Source: Embleya sp051903075 (GTDB lineage: Bacteria; Actinomycetota; Actinomycetes; Streptomycetales; Streptomycetaceae). From it: a stretch of 64,000 bases of DNA. The notes under the pieces were generated by a model. It had not been told where the DNA came from. It did no database searches and saw only the letters and a list, made by a program, of their open reading frames with translations. Shown here one piece after another: positions 49,043 through 57,443 of the stretch. The stretch is taken from positions 6,572,001 through 6,636,000 of the forward strand of contig NZ_CP182422.1 of the NCBI RefSeq assembly GCF_051903075.1, given 5' to 3'. The stretch's first letter is position 1. Every line of letters begins with the position of its first letter. A program made the position numbers and the translations under genes.

Positions 49043-51145
49043 GTGGCGAGTCGGCGGAGCACCGGCGTGCTGGGGACATGGGCCGAACTACAGCGGCAGC
49101 AACAGCGGCAGCGCGAGGCCGAGTTGCGCGCGCGGCAGCAACAGCTGCGGGCGGAGGAGCGCAATCGCCGTGAGGCGCAGAAGGCCGCCGCCCGCGCGGA
49201 CCGGGAGGCGCAGCGCGCCTACCAGCAGGCCCGCGAGGCCGAAGTGGCCCGCCGGACCGCCGAGATCGAGGAGCGGGTCGCCGAACTCCAGGGCGTGCTC
49301 CGGGCCCGGCTGAGCGCGCCGGGATTCCGGATCGACCGGTTGCGCGCCGCCGTGGAGATCCCGCCGTTCCAGCCGGGGGAGTTGGCCCGGCCGATCCCGA
49401 TGCCCGATCCGGCGCGCTATCAGGTCGCCGCACCGTCCGGCCTGGGCTCGTTCGCGCCCGGCGCGCACTCGCGCTACGAGCAGGACCGGGCGCAGGCACA
49501 GGCCCGCTACGAGCACGACCTGCGGGCCGCGCAGGCCGCCGAATACGAGCGGCAGCAGCGATACAACGACTACCGCCGACAGTTCGAGGAGTGGGCCCAC
49601 GGTCAGCGGGCGCTCGCCGCGCAGCGCAACGAGCAGGTCGACGACCTGGTGCGCCGGCTCGCGGCGCGCGATCCGGAGGCGATCGAGGACTACTTCGAGG
49701 GGGTCCTGCTCGCCTCGCCGGATTGGCCCGAGGGCTTCTCCGACCAGTCGACGGTGGCCTTCGACGCCGCGCGGCGCCAACTCGTGGTCGACCACGAACT
49801 CCCGACCGTCGACGTGGTGCCGGCGGTGGCCCGGATGCGCTACGTGAAGACCGACGACCAGGAGAAGGAGGTCGCCCGTACGGCGACCGACCGGCGCACG
49901 ATCCACCGCGACGTGCTCGCGCAGAGCGCGCTGCGGATTCTCGCCGAGCTGTTCTTCGCCGACCACGAGGGCATCCTCGACTCGGTGGTGCTGAACGGCT
50001 TCGTCCAGGCGATCGACCCGGCGACGGGCCGACCCGGGCGCACGTACCTGGTGACGGTGACCGCCCGCGCGCAGGACTTCCGGCACATCAGCCTGGACCG
50101 GGTGGACGCCGTCGCGTGCCTGGAGGCGATGGAGGGCACGCTGTCGACGCGCCCGGACCGGCCCACCCCGGTACGCACGACCCGGCTCGCGGACAGTGTC
50201 GCCTCGGCGCCGACGCCGGCGCCCACCCCCACGCTGCCCGCGCGGCCCGGGGCCGACGACGATCCGGACCTGTTCGTGATGGACCCGATCGAGTTCGAGA
50301 ACCTGATCGCCGAGCTGTTCCAGCGCATGGGCATGGAGGTCGCGACCACCGCGCGCAGCGGCGACCAGGGCGTCGACGTGGTCGCGGTGGACCCGGACCC
50401 GATCCGCGGCGGCACGATCGTGGTGCAGGTCAAGCGCTACCGGCACACCGTCCCGCCGACCGCCGTACGCGACCTGGCCGGGACCGTACAGCACCACGGC
50501 GCGAACAAGGGCCTGCTGGTCACCACGTCCCAATTCGGGCCCGGCAGCCACGAGTTCATCCGCAACAAGCCCCTGGGCCTGGTCACCGGGCCGGAGTTGG
50601 TCGGCCTGCTCGCCCGACACGGCCTGCGCGGTCGGCTGGGCCCGGGCACCGGCACGGCCGCCGCGCCCGGCAGCCGGCTCCTGGTCCAGGTGGCCTGGGA
50701 CGCGGGGACCGCGCCGCCGCTGGACCCGTGCGCGTTCGTATGCCGACGCGGACGGGTGCTCGGCGACGAGCACTTCGTCTTCTTCAACAACCCGGCCAGT
50801 CCGGAAGGGGCGGTGCGGATCGGCGACGGGGTGGCCTTTCTGATCGACCTGGCCCTGCTGCCCCGCGAGGCCGACCGCCTGGTCCTGGCCGCGGCCGTCG
50901 ACGAGGAACACGCCCCCGGCCGCGACCTGAGCACCCTGCGCGGCACCAAACTCACCTGCCTCGACCAGGCGAACGGCCGCAACCTCGGCACCAACCCGAT
51001 CCCGACCCGCCGCCCCGGCGAAACCGCCATGGTCCTGGGCGCCTTCGTCCGCACCGACACGGGCTGGACCTTCTCGCCCACCACGAACGGCTTCCGCAAC
51101 GGCCTACTGGGCGTCGCCGAGTCACACGGCGTGGAGGTGGAGTAG
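49043..51145 (+). CDS. Coiled-coil / Mrr-type restriction endonuclease / TerD-domain fusion
   Basis: This 700-residue multidomain protein begins with a Gln/Arg/Glu-rich coiled coil at about 15-90 and a second near 150-200 (YEHDLRAAQAAEYERQQRYN). A conserved region at 215-385 follows. An Mrr-like PD-(D/E)xK nuclease occupies about 413-525: MDPIEFENLIAELFQRMGME, then GDQGVDVVAVD with the metal-binding Asp, and IVVQVKRYRH with the QxK. The C-terminal 150 residues resemble TerD: VAWDAGTAPPLDPCAFVCRR, FVFFNNPASPEGAVRIGDG and VLAAAVDEE. TerD proteins bind calcium and belong to Ter stress/defence systems. The GTG at 49043 has GGAAGGG upstream. A role in DNA-damage or phage defence is inference. Confidence 0.88.
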   Translation: MASRRSTGVLGTWAELQRQQQRQREAELRARQQQLRAEERNRREAQKAAARADREAQRAYQQAREAEVARRTAEIEERVAELQGVLRARLSAPGFRIDRLRAAVEIPPFQPGELARPIPMPDPARYQVAAPSGLGSFAPGAHSRYEQDRAQAQARYEHDLRAAQAAEYERQQRYNDYRRQFEEWAHGQRALAAQRNEQVDDLVRRLAARDPEAIEDYFEGVLLASPDWPEGFSDQSTVAFDAARRQLVVDHELPTVDVVPAVARMRYVKTDDQEKEVARTATDRRTIHRDVLAQSALRILAELFFADHEGILDSVVLNGFVQAIDPATGRPGRTYLVTVTARAQDFRHISLDRVDAVACLEAMEGTLSTRPDRPTPVRTTRLADSVASAPTPAPTPTLPARPGADDDPDLFVMDPIEFENLIAELFQRMGMEVATTARSGDQGVDVVAVDPDPIRGGTIVVQVKRYRHTVPPTAVRDLAGTVQHHGANKGLLVTTSQFGPGSHEFIRNKPLGLVTGPELVGLLARHGLRGRLGPGTGTAAAPGSRLLVQVAWDAGTAPPLDPCAFVCRRGRVLGDEHFVFFNNPASPEGAVRIGDGVAFLIDLALLPREADRLVLAAAVDEEHAPGRDLSTLRGTKLTCLDQANGRNLGTNPIPTRRPGETAMVLGAFVRTDTGWTFSPTTNGFRNGLLGVAESHGVEVE

Positions 51146-51330
51146 CCACCGGCCGCAGGCACTGCGGCGCCACGCGCTGATCGGCGGTGTCGTCGCGGCA
51201 CTGGCGCGATCGATGCGGGTCGGGTGCTCCAGTCCGGCGCGATTCCGGGCGCGACCTGTGGTTTCGGTCGCGGCCCGGCTGTCGTCGTACCCGCGTGGAT
51301 GCGTCGTACCCGTCTGTCAGGATGATCGAT

Positions 51331-53550
51331 GTGGCGACGAACGATCCTGGTGGGGGTAGCGGCGAGGACGGGCAGCTGGCGCTCGGGGTCGAGGGGGCTC
51401 GGCGGGCCGTGCGGGCTGCGCGGGGGCGCAAGCCGAAGCCGCCGGCGCAGGCCGAGCGGCTACCGGTGGCCCGGGTCGTCGTGGACAAGGGGCTCGTGCA
51501 CCTGGACCGGCTGTTCGACTACTCGGTGCCGGCCAAGCTGGACGAGCAGGCCCAGCCCGGGGTGCGGGTGCGGGTGCGGTTCGGGGCCAAGGTCGTGGAC
51601 GGGCGGCGGCGCGGTGGCGGGTTGATCGACGGGGTGATCGTCGAGCGGGTCGAGCGCAGCACCTATGCCGGGCCGCTGGCCCCGTTGGCGAGCGTCGTCT
51701 CGCCCGAGATCGTGCTCGCGCCGCCGATGGTCGAGCTGGCCCGGGCGGTGGCGGACCGGTACGCGGGCAGCCTCGCCGACGTCGTGCAGCTCGCGCTGCC
51801 GGCCCGGCACGCGCGCGCCGAGGCGGAATCCTCGGGGGAGCCGTTGGCGCGTCCCGGGCCCCCCGCGCCCGGGCCGTGGTCGCGCTACCCGGCCGGCGCC
51901 GCGCACCTGGCCGCGCTCGTCGCCGGGGAGTCGCCGCGCACGGTGTGGACCGCGCTGCCCGGGCCGCACTGGCCGGACGAGATCGCCCGCGCGCTGGCCG
52001 CCACCCTGGCCGGTGGCAGGGGAGCGCTCGCGGTCGTCCCCGACGCCAAGGCCGTGGACCGGGTCGACGCGGCGTTGACCGCGCTGCTCGGTCCGGGCCG
52101 GCACGTCGCGCTGACCGCCGGACTGGGACCGGAGGAGCGCTACCGACGCTGGCTGGCGGTCAACCGGGGCACGGTCCGCGCCGTCGTGGGCACGCGCGCG
52201 GCGATGTTCGCGCCGGTGGTGGAACTGGGCCTGGCCCTGGTCTGGAACGACGGCGACGACTCGCACGCCGACCAGAACGCGCCGCACCCGCACGTGCGCG
52301 AGGTGCTGGCCATGCGCGCCGCCCGCGAGCACGCCGCGTTCACCGTCGGCGGGCACTCGACCACGGTCGAGGCCGCGCAACTGGTCCGCACCGGCTGGGC
52401 CCGGCCGCTGGACGCCGACCGCGCCGCCGTCCGCGCCGCCGCGCCGCTCGTACGCACCATCGGCAGCGATTTCGACCTGGCCCGGGACGAGGCGGCGCGC
52501 GCCGCGCGGTTGCCGAGCCTGGCCTGGGACGTGGCGCGCACCGCGTTGCGCAGCGGTCCGGTCCTGGTCCAGGTGCCCCGACGCGGCTACCTGGTGCGCA
52601 CGTCGTGTCAGCGCTGCCGTGAGCCGGCGCGCTGCGTGCACTGTTCCGGGCCGCTCGAACTGCCCTCCGGGGACGGGGTGTTGACCTGCGGCTGGTGTAC
52701 CCGGCCGGCGCCGAACTGGCATTGCCGGGTGTGCGGCGGGGACCGGATCCGGGCGGGCGTGATCGGCGCGCGACGGACCGCGGAGGAGTTGGGCCGCGCG
52801 TTCCCGACCGTGCCGGTGCGTACCTCCGGTCGGGACGCGATCCTGACCACCGTGCCGGACCTGCCGGCGCTGATCATCGCCACGCCCGGAGCCGAACCGG
52901 TCGCGCCGAGCGGCTACGCGGCGGCGCTGCTCCTGGACGGCTGGGCCCTGCTCACCCGCCCCGACCTGCGCGCCGGCGAGGAGGCCCTGCGCCGCTGGCT
53001 GGACGCGGCGAGCCTGGTCCGCCCGGCGGGGGAGGGCGGCACGCTGGTCGTGGTCGCCGAGTCCACGCTGCGCCCGGTGCAGGCGCTGGTGCGGTGGGAC
53101 CCGCAGGGGTACGCGCTGACCGAGCTCGGCGAGCGGGCCGACCTGAACCTGCCGCCGGTGTCGCGGATGGCGTCGGTCACCGGGCCGCCCGCCGGGATCG
53201 CCGACTTCCTGGCGGTGTTGCGGCTGCCGGACGGGGTGGACGTACTGGGGCCCGTCCCGGTCGCCCCGACCGTCGCCCGCACCCCGCCGCCGGCGCCGGC
53301 CCGGCCCGACCCCAGGGCCGCCGACACCCGCGCCGAACTCACCCGCGCCCTGTTCGGCACCACGCCGCCGCCCCCCGCGTCGGCCCGGCCGACGCCCGAA
53401 CCGCCGCGCCACGAACGGGTCCTGCTCCGGATCGAACCGGGCCGCGGCGCGGAACTGGCACACGCGCTGAAGGCGGCACAGACGTTGCGTCTGGCCCGGG
53501 GCACCGCCGATCCGGTACTGATCAGGGTCGATCCGCCGGACATCGGCTGA
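51331..53550 (+). CDS. priA: Primosomal protein PriA-like, helicase motifs degenerate
   Basis: This 739-residue protein has PriA architecture: an N-terminal 3'-DNA-binding domain (VARVVVDKGLVHLDRLFDYS, VPAKLDEQAQPGVRVRVRFG), a helicase core, a cysteine zinc lobe and a C-terminal domain. Eight zinc cysteines are present (CQRCREPARCVHCSG, LTCGWCTRPAPNWHCRVCGG). However, the Walker A position reads WTALPGPHWPDE, without GKT, and the DEEH box is WNDGDDSHAD. Actinobacterial PriA proteins share this loss and are thought to lack helicase activity, acting as replication-restart scaffolds. The start is uncertain between ATG 51322 and GTG 51331. The latter has better spacing from AGG. Confidence 0.93.
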   Translation: MATNDPGGGSGEDGQLALGVEGARRAVRAARGRKPKPPAQAERLPVARVVVDKGLVHLDRLFDYSVPAKLDEQAQPGVRVRVRFGAKVVDGRRRGGGLIDGVIVERVERSTYAGPLAPLASVVSPEIVLAPPMVELARAVADRYAGSLADVVQLALPARHARAEAESSGEPLARPGPPAPGPWSRYPAGAAHLAALVAGESPRTVWTALPGPHWPDEIARALAATLAGGRGALAVVPDAKAVDRVDAALTALLGPGRHVALTAGLGPEERYRRWLAVNRGTVRAVVGTRAAMFAPVVELGLALVWNDGDDSHADQNAPHPHVREVLAMRAAREHAAFTVGGHSTTVEAAQLVRTGWARPLDADRAAVRAAAPLVRTIGSDFDLARDEAARAARLPSLAWDVARTALRSGPVLVQVPRRGYLVRTSCQRCREPARCVHCSGPLELPSGDGVLTCGWCTRPAPNWHCRVCGGDRIRAGVIGARRTAEELGRAFPTVPVRTSGRDAILTTVPDLPALIIATPGAEPVAPSGYAAALLLDGWALLTRPDLRAGEEALRRWLDAASLVRPAGEGGTLVVVAESTLRPVQALVRWDPQGYALTELGERADLNLPPVSRMASVTGPPAGIADFLAVLRLPDGVDVLGPVPVAPTVARTPPPAPARPDPRAADTRAELTRALFGTTPPPPASARPTPEPPRHERVLLRIEPGRGAELAHALKAAQTLRLARGTADPVLIRVDPPDIG

Positions 53551-53556
53551 CGCGGT

Positions 53557-53593
53557 CGCGCGCGGCGCCGGGTACGCCCGGACGGCGCGCGCC
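53557..53593 (+). terminator. Hairpin with TACG tetraloop after priA
   Basis: CCGGG-TACG-CCCGG (53568-53581) is a stem with a UACG-type stable tetraloop. GCGCGC stretches on either side extend it. It lies just after the priA stop. The remaining gap to 53812 is GC-rich, partly low-complexity (runs of C and CCGGC), and holds no gene I can support. Confidence 0.7.
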
Positions 53594-53812
53594 CCGGCGG
53601 CACCCCGGGCGCCCGGCTCGTGGCCCGGCTCCGGAGGCCGCGCCGGGTGGCCACGAGCCCACCCGGTGTGACCCGCCGACGCGAGTGACGCCATGCCCGC
53701 GCGGGTTTCTCGTCGGTTGCGGCCCGGCGGCCCGGCAAACCCGCGGCCCCCGCCCCCCCGCCCCGCAGACCCGCGAGCACTCGGGCGTTCGCCCGTCTCG
53801 CGGGTGGTGGCG

Positions 53813-55012
53813 CTACCCCCAGCGCGTGCGGCTTCCGCAGCCCTTCGTCGTCGGCGTCATGGCGCAGCGCAGCGACTCCGTGTCGCCCGTGCGGTCGGCC
53901 AGGAGGGTGCCGGCCGCGTCGTAGGCGCGGATGTGCGGTGGGGCGTCGAGGTTGCCGGGGATGCCAGCGAACCACACGCCGTTGCGGACCACCGCGCCGA
54001 TCGTGCTTCCGTTCGGCAGTTCCACCACGATCCGGGCCACCGAGGCCGTGGTCCTGCCCCACCATGTCGACACCTCGGGGGCCGGAGGCGGGTCGTTCAC
54101 CGGACCGATGAGCATGCTGCGACGGACTTCGAACGGGCCCGCGAGGGTGCCGTCGGCCGCCGTCGGGGCCGGGAAGTCCGGTGGTGCCTCTCCGTGGCAG
54201 ACCACCAGACCCGGCTTGGTCGCCTTGCCCACGACCATCGGGCGCAGCACGCCGCCGCCGACCTCCTCCCAGGCGGTGAAGTACGGCTTGAACGCCGAAT
54301 CCGGCTCGCGCACCTTCCACATCACCGCGTCGGGCCCGGCCGGACTCGGCGTCCGCGTCCCGTGCGCCGTCGGGCTCGCCGTCAGCGGTGGCGGCGGCCC
54401 CCCGTCCACCGTGGCGCCCGGCGGGAACGTGGCCGGTTTGTCCGGCCAGTACAGCGACCCGGACCCGATCGCGGGCCCCCCGGACGACGGCGGGGACACG
54501 TCCGGCCCGGTCGGCCGGCCCGTTCCGGCCGGCGGCACCGGATTGCCCGACCACGGCGGCACGGTCGCCTCCGACAACGGCATCCCCGGCGGCAGCGACC
54601 ATCCCGACCCCGGCGACATCGTCGCCCCCGGCGGTCGCCACGTCGGCGTCGACGTCCCGAATCCGGTCGGCGGCGCGGGCGGGACCGCGGCCTGCCGGCC
54701 GTTGTCCAGACACGTCGCCAGCGTTCGGCTCGCCACGTCCCACGGCACCGGGTCGCCCGCCTTGGCCGACTCCCTCGGCACCCCCTGGGACGAGTCCTGG
54801 CCGGCCACCGGCCCCGCGGCCGACAGGTTCTCCAGCCCCCGCCACGGTTGTGCGGCCAGCACCCCCACGGCGCACATCGCGAGCACCGCGCCGGCGGCGA
54901 TCCCCGGTACCAGCGCCCGATGCCGGCCGGACGGCTCCGTGTCGAGCATGGCCAGCAACTCGCGCCGGCGCCGGTCGTGTCCGGGCAGCCGGTCCTCGTC
55001 GTACGGGCTCAT
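53813..55012 (-). CDS. Membrane protein translationally coupled to ECF sigma factor, possible anti-sigma or sensor
   Basis: This 399-residue protein has a short cytoplasmic N-terminus (SPYDEDRLPGHDRRRRELLA), one membrane helix at about 34-55 (LVPGIAAGAVLAMCAVGVLA) and a large extracellular part. The latter has a Pro/Gly/Thr-rich linker and a globular end (FTAWEEVGGGVLRPMVVGKA, VARIVVELPNGSTIGAVVRN and YDAAGTLLADRTG). The ATG at 55012 overlaps the sigma stop by four bases. Position and topology suggest a regulator of the sigma factor, although a classical zinc anti-sigma (HxxxCxxC) motif is absent. Confidence 0.82.
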   Translation of the reverse strand: MSPYDEDRLPGHDRRRRELLAMLDTEPSGRHRALVPGIAAGAVLAMCAVGVLAAQPWRGLENLSAAGPVAGQDSSQGVPRESAKAGDPVPWDVASRTLATCLDNGRQAAVPPAPPTGFGTSTPTWRPPGATMSPGSGWSLPPGMPLSEATVPPWSGNPVPPAGTGRPTGPDVSPPSSGGPAIGSGSLYWPDKPATFPPGATVDGGPPPPLTASPTAHGTRTPSPAGPDAVMWKVREPDSAFKPYFTAWEEVGGGVLRPMVVGKATKPGLVVCHGEAPPDFPAPTAADGTLAGPFEVRRSMLIGPVNDPPPAPEVSTWWGRTTASVARIVVELPNGSTIGAVVRNGVWFAGIPGNLDAPPHIRAYDAAGTLLADRTGDTESLRCAMTPTTKGCGSRTRWG

Positions 55013-55617
55013 CGTGCCTCCTCGATGCCTGTGTGCGTGCTCGCGTGCACACCCTCTTCGGCCAGCAGGCCGCTCAACCGCTTCCGGGCCCGATGCATCC
55101 GCGCCTTGACCGTGCCCAGCGCCACGCCCAGCGCGGTGGCCGCCGCCTGCTGATCCAGGCCGCCCCACACGCACAGCTCCACCACGTCGCGCTCGTGCCG
55201 GGGCAGCTTCGCCACCGAACGCCGCAACGCCTGCGCCGTCCGCTCGCGGTCGATCCGCCGGGCCACCTCGTCCGCGTGGTCGGGTTCGTGGTCGGGCAGC
55301 GGCACGCGCGCGGCCAGCGCCCGATAACGCTTGAGCGCGCGCCGCCGGTTGGCCACCGTGCGGTTCGCCGTGCCGAGCAGCCACGGCAGCGCGCTGTCCC
55401 GGTCGAAGGTCACCTCCGCACGGCGGCGCCAGGCGGTCAGGAACACCGCCGACGTCAGGTCCTCGGCCTCACCGCCGTCACCGGTCCGCCGCAGGACGTG
55501 GCCGTAGACCGCCCCCGCGTGCCGGTCGAACACCACCGCGAACGCGTCGCGATCCCCCGCGCGGACCCGGGCCCACAACACGTGGTCCCCGTCCTGATGT
55601 TCCTGTTCGGTCGTCAC
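55009..55617 (-). CDS. RNA polymerase ECF-type sigma factor
   Basis: This 202-residue sigma-70-family ECF factor has region 2 containing RVRAGDRDAFAVVFDRHAGA, VLRRTGDGGEAEDLTSAVFL and TAWRRRAEVTFDRDSALPWL. Region 4 contains LPRHERDVVELCVWGGLDQQ and AAATALGVALGTVKARMHRA, a helix-turn-helix. The arrangement and the coupled membrane protein resemble SigE-like ECF pairs of actinomycetes. The start is the GTG at 55617. Its ribosome site is weak. Repeats lie just upstream and may hold the promoter. Regulon unknown. Confidence 0.92.
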   Translation of the reverse strand: MTTEQEHQDGDHVLWARVRAGDRDAFAVVFDRHAGAVYGHVLRRTGDGGEAEDLTSAVFLTAWRRRAEVTFDRDSALPWLLGTANRTVANRRRALKRYRALAARVPLPDHEPDHADEVARRIDRERTAQALRRSVAKLPRHERDVVELCVWGGLDQQAAATALGVALGTVKARMHRARKRLSGLLAEEGVHASTHTGIEEAR

Positions 55618-55646
55618 ACCCGGAGAGTGTCCGCCACCTCCAACGG

Positions 55647-55764
55647 GGTTGCCGCAGGTACGCCGGCCCCGCCCCGCCGGGGTCGCCGCAGGTACGCCCA
55701 CCCCGCCCCGTCCACGACCGGAAGCCGACGCGGACGGTCGCCGCACGTACCGCGCCCCGCCCCG
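55647..55764. repeat. Three ~30-base direct repeats upstream of the ECF sigma gene
   Basis: Copies start at 55647, 55681 and 55736. Each reads GGTYGCCGCAGGTACGCC or close, followed by CCCCGCCCCG. They occupy the middle of the 336-base gap between the divergent sigma gene and def. They could be regulator binding sites or a recent triplication. The rest of the gap shows no gene. GGGGAGCACACCC at 55940 is the def ribosome site. Confidence 0.78.
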
Positions 55765-55953
55765 CCCGCGACCCGCGCCCGGGATGCGGAAGCCGGGCCG
55801 CGCCCGCTCAGTAGACTTGCCGCTCTCCGGTTCCGATCGACCGACACCGCCGAGCGGCACACCTCGTGTGCCGCGCCACCACGCGCGGCGGTCGCCGGCG
55901 GCCGGCAGCCGTACGACCGACCACCGACCGACCACCGATGGGGGAGCACACCC

Positions 55954-56499
55954 GTGGCAGTCCAGCCGATCCGCCTGTTCGGCGACCCCGTCCTGCGCAG
56001 CAAGGCCGACCCGGTCACCGTGTTCGACAAGGAACTGCGTCGACTGGTCGCCGACCTCACCGACACCATGCGCGACGCGCCCGGCAGCGGCCTGGCCGCG
56101 CCGCAGATCGGCGTCGCCCTGCGGGTGTTCACCTACCAGGTGGACGGCGAGGTGGGCCACCTGATCAACCCGGACCTGGACCTGTCCGAGGACGAACAGG
56201 ACGGCCCCGAGGGCTGCCTGTCCCTGCCGGGTCTGCGCTACGACACGAAGCGCGCGTACGGCGTGGTCGCCAAGGGCTTCAACATGCACGGCGACCCCGT
56301 CGTCATCGAGGGCACCCGGCTGCTCTCGCGCTGCATCCAGCACGAGACCGACCACCTCGACGGCATCCTGTTCATCGACCGGCTCGACCGCGAACAGCGC
56401 AAGTCCGCGCTGCGTGCGCTACGCGAGGCGGAGTGGGCGGGGCAGGCCCCGCCCCAGGTGAAGTTCTCCCCCCACTCCACCTTCGGGAAGGCCCTCTAA
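55954..56499 (+). CDS. def: Peptide deformylase
   Basis: This 181-residue metalloenzyme removes the N-formyl group from nascent proteins. All three family motifs are visible: GSGLAAPQIGVALRVF (motif 1), EGCLSLPGLRYDTKRA (motif 2, with the metal-ligand Cys), and RCIQHETDHLDGILFIDRLD (motif 3, HExxH with both His ligands). The GTG at 55954 has GGGGGAGCACACCC upstream. It is only six bases before fmt, the enzyme that adds the formyl group to initiator tRNA, so the two form a functional pair with rsmB next. Confidence 0.98.
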   Translation: MAVQPIRLFGDPVLRSKADPVTVFDKELRRLVADLTDTMRDAPGSGLAAPQIGVALRVFTYQVDGEVGHLINPDLDLSEDEQDGPEGCLSLPGLRYDTKRAYGVVAKGFNMHGDPVVIEGTRLLSRCIQHETDHLDGILFIDRLDREQRKSALRALREAEWAGQAPPQVKFSPHSTFGKAL

Positions 56500-56505
56500 A
56501 ACCCC

Positions 56506-57438
56506 ATGCGCCTAGTCTTCGCCGGCACCCCCGAGGTCGCCGTCCCCGCACTCGAAGCCCTCCTGGAGTCCCGGCACGAGGTGGTCGCGGTGGTCACCCG
56601 CCCCGACGCCCCGGCCGGTCGCGGTCGCAGGCTGGTCGCCAGTCCGGTGGCCGAGCGGGCCGCCGAGGCCGGGATCGAGATCCTGCGCCCGGCCAAGCCG
56701 CGCGACCCGGAATTTCTGGCCCGGCTCACCGAGATCGCCCCCGACTGCTGCCCCGTGGTCGCCTACGGCGCGCTGCTGCCCAAGGCCGCGTTGGAGATCC
56801 CCGCGCGCGGCTGGGTCAACCTGCACTTCTCGCTGCTGCCCGCCTGGCGCGGCGCGGCGCCGGTGCAGCACGCCGTGCTCGCCGGCGACGACATCACCGG
56901 CGCGTGCACCTTCGAGATCGAACAGGGCCTGGACTCCGGTCCGGTCTACGGCATGGTCACCGACGAGATCCGGCCCACCGACACCAGCGGCGACCTGCTC
57001 GACCGGCTCTCCCGCTCCGGCGCGCGCCTGCTGGTGGCGACCATGGACGGGATCGCCGACGGCAGCCTCGCCCCGCGCCCGCAGTCCCCGGAGGGGGTGT
57101 CCCTCGCGCCCAAGATCGGCGTCGAGGACGCCCGCGTCGACTTCACCGCACCCGCGCTGCGCGTGGACCGCGTGGTGCGCGGCTGTACCCCCGCCCCTGG
57201 CGCCTGGACCACCTTCCGCGGCGAGCGGCTGAAGCTCGCCCCGGTCCGGCTGCGCGCCGGCGACAACGCGCTGGCCCCCGGCGAGATCGCGGTGGAGAAG
57301 AAGGTGGTCCGCGTGGGTACCGGCAGCCACGCGGTCGAACTCACCCGGGTCCAGCCCCAGGGCAAACGCATGATGGCCGCCACCGACTGGGCCCGGGGCG
57401 CACACCCCGAGCCCGGTGAAACCCTCGGCACGAACTGA
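56506..57438 (+). CDS. fmt: Methionyl-tRNA formyltransferase
   Basis: This 310-residue enzyme transfers formyl from 10-formyltetrahydrofolate to Met-tRNA(fMet). The N-terminus LVFAGTPEVAVPALEALLES is the typical formyltransferase start. The folate site reads NLHFSLLPAWRGAAPVQHAV, with the catalytic Asn/His/Asp arrangement and the SLLPxxRG loop. The C-terminal tRNA-binding domain includes VVRGCTPAPGAWTTFRGERL. Six bases separate it from def and five from rsmB, indicating one transcript. Confidence 0.98.
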   Translation: MRLVFAGTPEVAVPALEALLESRHEVVAVVTRPDAPAGRGRRLVASPVAERAAEAGIEILRPAKPRDPEFLARLTEIAPDCCPVVAYGALLPKAALEIPARGWVNLHFSLLPAWRGAAPVQHAVLAGDDITGACTFEIEQGLDSGPVYGMVTDEIRPTDTSGDLLDRLSRSGARLLVATMDGIADGSLAPRPQSPEGVSLAPKIGVEDARVDFTAPALRVDRVVRGCTPAPGAWTTFRGERLKLAPVRLRAGDNALAPGEIAVEKKVVRVGTGSHAVELTRVQPQGKRMMAATDWARGAHPEPGETLGTN

Positions 57439-57443
57439 GCACC

